A DNA stretch of 64,000 nt from Trichosphaerium sp. ATCC 40318 (Eukaryota > Discosea > Flabellinia > Trichosidae). Below, piece by piece: positions 58,465 to 64,000 of the stretch. The stretch is from NCBI GenBank assembly GCA_038496445.1, contig JALMLS010000213.1, positions 124,001 to 188,000 of the forward strand, written 5' to 3'. Within the stretch, counting starts at the first letter, position 1. Every line of letters begins with the position of its first letter. A program made the translations under genes and the position numbers. Under the pieces are notes generated by a model that was given only the letters and a program-made list of their open reading frames with translations, had not been told where the DNA came from and did no database searches.

Positions 58465-61400
58465 ATGGATTCATCAGAGGAGCTTGAAGAATATACTCTA
58501 GACGAGTTAGAAGCAATAGCAAAATGCCAAGCTGTAAGTCGCGGGTTCTTGGCAAGAAAGAGATACAAACGCAGGGGCAAGTGCTTAAAAATAAGAACCT
58601 AGAAATAGTCATATTCCTTTATTTCGAACTCCAACCCTCTATTTACGCGGTTGTATAGTTAAACAAGCTGAACGGCGTACAAACATTGCTCGTGAGGTTT
58701 ACGAAACGGAGAGGTCTTACGTCAAATCATTAAGTAAAGTAATAGAGGTATGTAAAACGGCGCTGAGGTGTACGTTAGTTGTAGTATTTACTTTTTTAGC
58801 AATACATGGCTCCTTTACAAACGAGTCATCAACACTTGCTTACCAGGGATCAATTCAAGGCTATATTCAGCGAGATACAGGTTATTCACGCTTATTCGGC
58901 AAGGTACACAAAAATCTCCAAAGTAATAACGCTTATGACAGCCTCCACGCTTTGAAAACCACCTATAAACCATTTTTGGCATATAAAACGATTTCGACGT
59001 CTTTGTTAGCGAAATACGGACATTACTTTTTTAACTCATTTCTGTCAGGTTTGAAGAGCAGCTGGCTGAAAGAATAAAGGATTGGGGACCTCATCAAGTG
59101 TTGGGTGACTGCTTTCTTAAAACGGCACGGAGATAGAAAACAATAGAATGACGTTATCTGATTTTATCTATCCTCTAGATGGCTTTTTTGAAGGTTTATG
59201 GTCAGTATTGTAATAAATATGATACTTGTATGGTTATTCTTGCTGAAACAAAAGCCAATAACAGAGATTTTGCTACTTGGTTAAAGGTACGCATGCACTG
59301 ATTTTTTTGATTTTTTTCAATTTGAAATTATTATTTTTGGAAGTTTGCTTTTTTTGAAAGTTCGCTGAAGCGCCAATTAATGTGTTAATAGGAACAAGAG
59401 AATATCACTGGTGTTGCTATACCATTAGAAACCTATTTGATTCAACCAGTTCAACGTGTACCTCGCTATGCGTTACTCCTTGAGGTAACAAATGCGAAGT
59501 TTATTCTTTTTTTTTTTTTGAGTAAAGGAAAAATAATGTTTTTTATCTGAATTTTTTGTTCTGTAGCAACTACTTAAAAACACTTGGGAGGATCATGGTG
59601 ACAGAGAATCTATTAATTTATCGTGTGTCAAAGTAAGGACACTTGCGAAGGAAATCAATGAAAAGAAGAGAGCAAACGAGAACTTAGCTAAACGAGGTAC
59701 CTTATTATTTATTTTTTTTTGGTTTCCTTATGACACCATCTGACGTTCTACTCTAGCACAAATTTACAACGACCTCATTGGTATAGATGTATGTTTTTTT
59801 TAATTATCTTTTGATTGGTTTTGTTGTGTGCTTATAGTTTGCTATAGAATAAGGATAAACAGGATCTTTTAATGAATCGTAAAGAACCTCGTTGGTTCTA
59901 TGGTGAAGGACGTGTTACACGTTATGTGAAAGGGGCAACAACGAAATTCACTCTTTTTGTACTTTCTGGAGTTCTTGTTTGGACTAAAAAAAAGAAACAA
60001 GAGGGGGATGTTGTTTATGAGTTTAAAGATCGTACAGACTTGGTACGAGATGATGATTTGGAGTTTAAAATATTAGAACTATATGGTAAGTGGTTATTGA
60101 TAAGAGTTGTACACGTCAGGCGTGTCCAGGTATTTTACGACTTCATGTTTGACACATTTGTTTATAGATCACCGTAAAGTTGTTCATATTGCGTCTTCTA
60201 AGGAAGAAGTTGCTATGTTTCGTAGTGAATCAGAGGAAGAAACTCAAGAGTGGTTTAAATTTGTACAAGCAGCATACAGTGGTCAAAGTACGTGTAACAC
60301 AAAAAACCCCCAAGTTGCTGGCATTTTGTTGCCATCCAGTTTTTGTCCATTCTATTTTTTTGTTAACAGTTTTTAGTTATCTCTGATGACGATGATGATA
60401 GCTCATCAAATGAAAGTGCTAAAAAGAAAGTAATGGAGAGCCGTGCAAAGAAGATTATTGCTGATGCTCAAGTTTGGAAACCTTTAAAGAGACCACCATC
60501 AATGTCATTAAATGAGATGCGTGCTTTAAAGAAAGAAGAAGAGCGTCTCTCAGCGTTACAACTTCAAGATGAAACAAGGAAGATATCTGCTATTATTAAA
60601 GTAGAAAAGTTAATGAAGCAGTGGGAGGATACAGACCAGTCTAATGATTTGACGACATACAAACCTGCAGGGTACGTTTTTTTGGATTTTTTTGAGGTCA
60701 AACATAAAATTCTTAAGCTCACTACTTCTTACTCAGCTCTCCTGATAAGTTTTGGAATACGTACCCAGATAAAGCATTCAAGCATATACAAGAATTAACA
60801 CAACTATTGGCTAATTCTAATCTCTCATGGGATACTCATGAGTCTGTTGTTATTGGGACACAAGGGAGTGGTCAGCAACAAGTTATTGAGATGATACTTG
60901 GACATACTTTCTCCTCTTATCGTATCCTTTCTTTTTCTTATTTTTTCGAACTTTGATGTGTACTATATGCTTAGTTTGTCATTGACAGTTCTTTTATTTT
61001 TCTTTGACCTCTTAGCCGCACTCAGACGTCCATTGTATTTACATTTAATTCCAAATTCTCTTTATTCTGAACCTAAGATTACTATGCTTCGTGATACTCT
61101 TGAACAAAAAGTAGAAGGTGCAGAGTCTTCTAGAAACCTTGATTTAAAGGCTACAGATGTATCCAAGTACTTAAAGTGCGTTAAAGACGAGCTCCTTTTT
61201 CATTTTAGTTTCAACTTATAACTTATTATATTTCAATAGAAATCGCAATAGGCGGTATAGTTCTGAACCTGTACATATCCTCTACGAACTAAAGAATGTA
61301 TTTCCTGCTACAATTATTGATACACCGCCTCTAGAGGATTTTTTTCTAACAGATGGTGGTATTACTAGTAACGAAGTTACAAAGGTAAACAAACCATTCT

Positions 61401-64000
61401 TATTGACCAAATATTATTTTTTCCCCTCCTATGTATTTCAGGACTTCAAAGAAAGCCAGTTAGACTCAAGTGTTATTCTTTGTTATATTTCGCTAACGGC
61501 TTGTTTAAGGATAAATCTAGATTGTTGTTATACTTTGAATCAAAGAAGGAGCCTTCGTTATTATCAATGAACAGTGTTATTGGAAAGATGGATCCTAACT
61601 CTACACGCTCAATCTGGATACAAACACAACTGGATTACGTCCTTTCAAACATAACGTATGTCCTGTTACTAAAACATAACTAATAATCAAAAAAGGGATA
61701 AATCCACAGTAGACAGATACTTTAAACGTGCTGTACCAGCACTTAAAGAAGTAAGATAGAATGTGCTAGTTTTTTATTGATGTCTTAATAGTTTTACGTC
61801 ACTCCTCTTAGTGGCGCTACAAGGATGAGAGGTCGTGTATCTACTACTGATTATAGAAGAGTATCATTACAAGCATATTTAAGAGACTTGAACTCTATTA
61901 ATGCCTTGGAAGCACAAAAACACATTTTTGATGAAAGGTAAAATAATGTCTACTTTGAAATCATCTTATTTGCTTATTAGTTGCGCTCCATATGTTGGTG
62001 TACCTAATTTTAGACGTTATTACTTCCGTCTGCTATTCCGACACTATGTGTCTCAACTTGAGCGAAAACAATCTGAACTAGAAGCTATTGCGTTGAAGCA
62101 CAAAACACTTGTTTCTGACATTGACTCTTTTTTGGCACAACTTAATGTATCTGTCCTTCGTCGGCATACAATTTGTTTTTGCACTTCTTATCTGGATATT
62201 TTCCGTCAACTCTTGACTGGTAGTGCATCTATAGATGTAAATCTATACGGTCAAACAATAGAAGAAGAAAAAGCAGCTTCAAGTATGTTTTTGTTTTTTT
62301 TCACAACATTTTAGTTAATTTATGTCTTATCCTTGTCCTTTAGACTATCGTGGTTGGGTCAATTCCATGAATGAACCTATAAATCCTCGGCGTGCTAGAG
62401 GAAAAGCAATTCCAATGCAAGACGTTCGAGTCTATGGTAACTTATTTCAGATCTTTCTGGTAATTGTTATCTTACTATTTTTTAAATAGGTTCAGCACAA
62501 GTGTTCCGTCTCTTAGAGGTATTTAGTTCAGTAGTAGAAGGCGTAGAACTGCGTCGTCTTACATCTACAGATTACGTTTCTTTGGTTGGTATAAACAAAC
62601 CAACCTTTGAAGGTTTGATAGACGCTGTAAGTGAAATCAATGCAAATAATTTTTTTCTTATATCTTCTGTTTAGGCTCTTTGTTGGGTAGAAACCCAGTC
62701 AATGCAATTACTTGCCCCTTTAGCTGGACAATTACTTGATAGAATAGTAGAGATGATTACAAGGCTATTAAATATAACAGAGGGCGAGTTGAGTATGAGA
62801 TATAAGAGGGATACAACGTCTAGTACTTTTAGCTTTAATCAAGCTGATGTTCTAGTACATGCACCTTCTCTCACTGGCGATATTAGTCTCTTAATTAGGA
62901 GTACTCTAGATGTACGTTCGCATACTCATAACTTATGTCAACATCCACAAGAGCTTGTCACAAGAGCGGTGATATGCGTGATAAACAACACTTTGTACAT
63001 TCTATTACTATTTTGTTAACCTAATTGTTTAGGCACTTAAAATGGAATGCTCTGTTCGTTGCAGTAGGGCTTTACAAGAGTTTTCTACTATTGATCCTGA
63101 GTGGATTCAGGTTGATGAAGCATTGTACGTTCAAGTTGTTATTTCTTTTTTTTTTAATTACTAATGTTCGACAGAGAACGTATGAGCTTTGTTAGTAAAG
63201 AAGGCGCTCTTCAGAGGCTTGCATCAAATATTTTTATGCAAATTAAAAAACACTACATACAACAAATCACATTGAGTATTTATGAAATATTTATTGAAAG
63301 AGGGTACGTGATGAAACTGACCAAGCTAAATCATTTCGGTTTTTGTTCTTTTTTTTTTTGGAATTATGCTTTGCTTGTCTTTTTACGACCTTCATTTTTA
63401 TACTCTGGTAAAATAGAGTTATTTTGAGGGTCACGTGATGTAAACCAAATTATATTTTTAGCGAGCTTGTACTTCCCTTGAGTAAGAGTTTAAAACTGAC
63501 TTTATTTTTTTAGGTGTGAACGTATTTCAAGGGCAGTTATTACTGCTGTTTCTGGATTCCCTGATAGACAATTACTCAACCTATTCCAAGGTGAAAGACT
63601 AAAAATGAAGTTGAAACAAAGGCGTCAAGTAGAACACGAGGCGTTCAAGACATCAACTGCTACTGCTGCTCAGTTTAAAGACTGTTCGAAGAAATTTGCA
63701 AACTGTCATATGTCACCTTTGTGTATTAATAGAAACACGATTATTGAGAGAAATATGAATGCTCCAAACCTGGAAGCATTAGTTCCTCGTATGGCAACTA
63801 ATCACCGACGTCTCAGCTCAGGTTTTCCAGGTGGTAAACGTACGTTAAAAGAGAGAAAAACAATTTTTTTTTTGTTCTCTTTTTGCAGCACGTGTGGTTA
63901 TTGGATTCGACTGATTTTTCTTTTTTACATTAGGTGCACATAGTAGAGTCCGTTCTGCAGCTTTTAAGTCTCGTGATCAGAGATCTTTTACTATTACAGC
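58465..64000 (+). CDS. IQ-DH-PH RhoGEF fused to a degenerate dynamin; 3' end beyond window
   Basis: ATG 58465 starts an acidic lead and an IQ motif (KCQAVSRGFLARKRYKRR). DH domain: VKQAERRTNIAREVYETERS with YVKSLSKVIE, then DTCMVILAETKANNRDFATW and IPLETYLIQPVQRVPRYALL with LEQLLKNTWEDHGDR. PH domain: DLLMNRKEPRWFYGEGRVTR, FTLFVLSGVLVWTKKKK and TQEWFKFVQAAYSGQ. An acidic and coiled linker (EMRALKKEEERLSALQLQDE) leads, with an in-phase intron, into FWNTYPDKAFKHIQELTQLL, then ESVVIGTQGSGQQQVIEMIL and PALRRPLYLHLIPN, then FPATIIDTPPLEDFFL. These are the dynamin P-loop, RRPL and DxPG regions, but the P-loop Lys and the Gly of DLPG are lost. The stalk (SQLERKQSELEAIALKHKTL; DYVSLVGINKPTFEGLIDA; LLAPLAGQLLDRIVEMITRL) and a GED-like end (QIKKHYIQQITLSIYEIFIE; ISRAVITAVSGFPDRQLLNL) follow. 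The first intron appears to use a GC donor. Confidence 0.85.

Overview
The window is nuclear DNA of a unicellular, intron-rich eukaryote. It is A+T-rich and gene-dense: about 27 genes, most in many small exons, with introns of roughly 40-90 bases and short intergenic gaps. Many 5' splice sites read GTACGN instead of GTAAGT. The gene repertoire points to an amoebozoan-like or early opisthokont-like protist: a gene combining F-box, SH2 and leucine-rich repeats, a Zn2Cys6 cluster factor, a Sid2/Dbf2-type kinase, RasGAP, RGS, RhoGEF, a YTH reader, a Patched-type transporter and several F-box proteins. I cannot name the species. No rRNA, tRNA, CRISPR array, insertion sequence or virus was recognised.

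Layout. 0-5 kb: tail of a membrane protein, an F-box/MORN-type protein, an atypical Rab-like GTPase and an EI24-like membrane protein. 5-7 kb: an RNA ligase whose only available first exon looks like the N-terminus of DENR. 7-13 kb: a Sid2/Dbf2-like kinase divergent from a PX-domain protein. 13-20 kb: CDC123, a zinc-finger-like protein, a flavin monooxygenase and a four-helix membrane protein. 20-26 kb: Cys-rich F-box protein, a decayed gene with a duplicated segment, and several unrecognised genes. 26-30 kb: RasGAP protein. 30-37 kb: CCHC zinc-knuckle protein, Zn2Cys6 factor, secreted M14 carboxypeptidase. 37-46 kb: F-box/ankyrin protein, Cys-rich proteins (one broken), another F-box protein and the F-box-SH2-LRR protein. 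46-56 kb: YTH m6A reader, Patched-type transporter, oxalate/formate-type MFS carrier. 57-64 kb: an RGS protein and an IQ-DH-PH protein continuing in frame into a degenerate dynamin, running off the window end.

Function. No operon-like or pathway cluster is evident. Recurrent themes are small-GTPase and G-protein control (Rab-like, RasGAP, RhoGEF, RGS), ubiquitin targeting by F-box proteins (four or five genes), and RNA or translation biology (RNA ligase with DENR-like exon, CDC123, YTH, zinc-knuckle protein). The strongest candidates for something undescribed are the DH-PH-pseudodynamin fusion, the DENR-RNA ligase fusion and the F-box-SH2-LRR adaptor. Exon joins were made by hand from splice-site phase and should be treated as models; gene spans run from the first codon to the stop codon.
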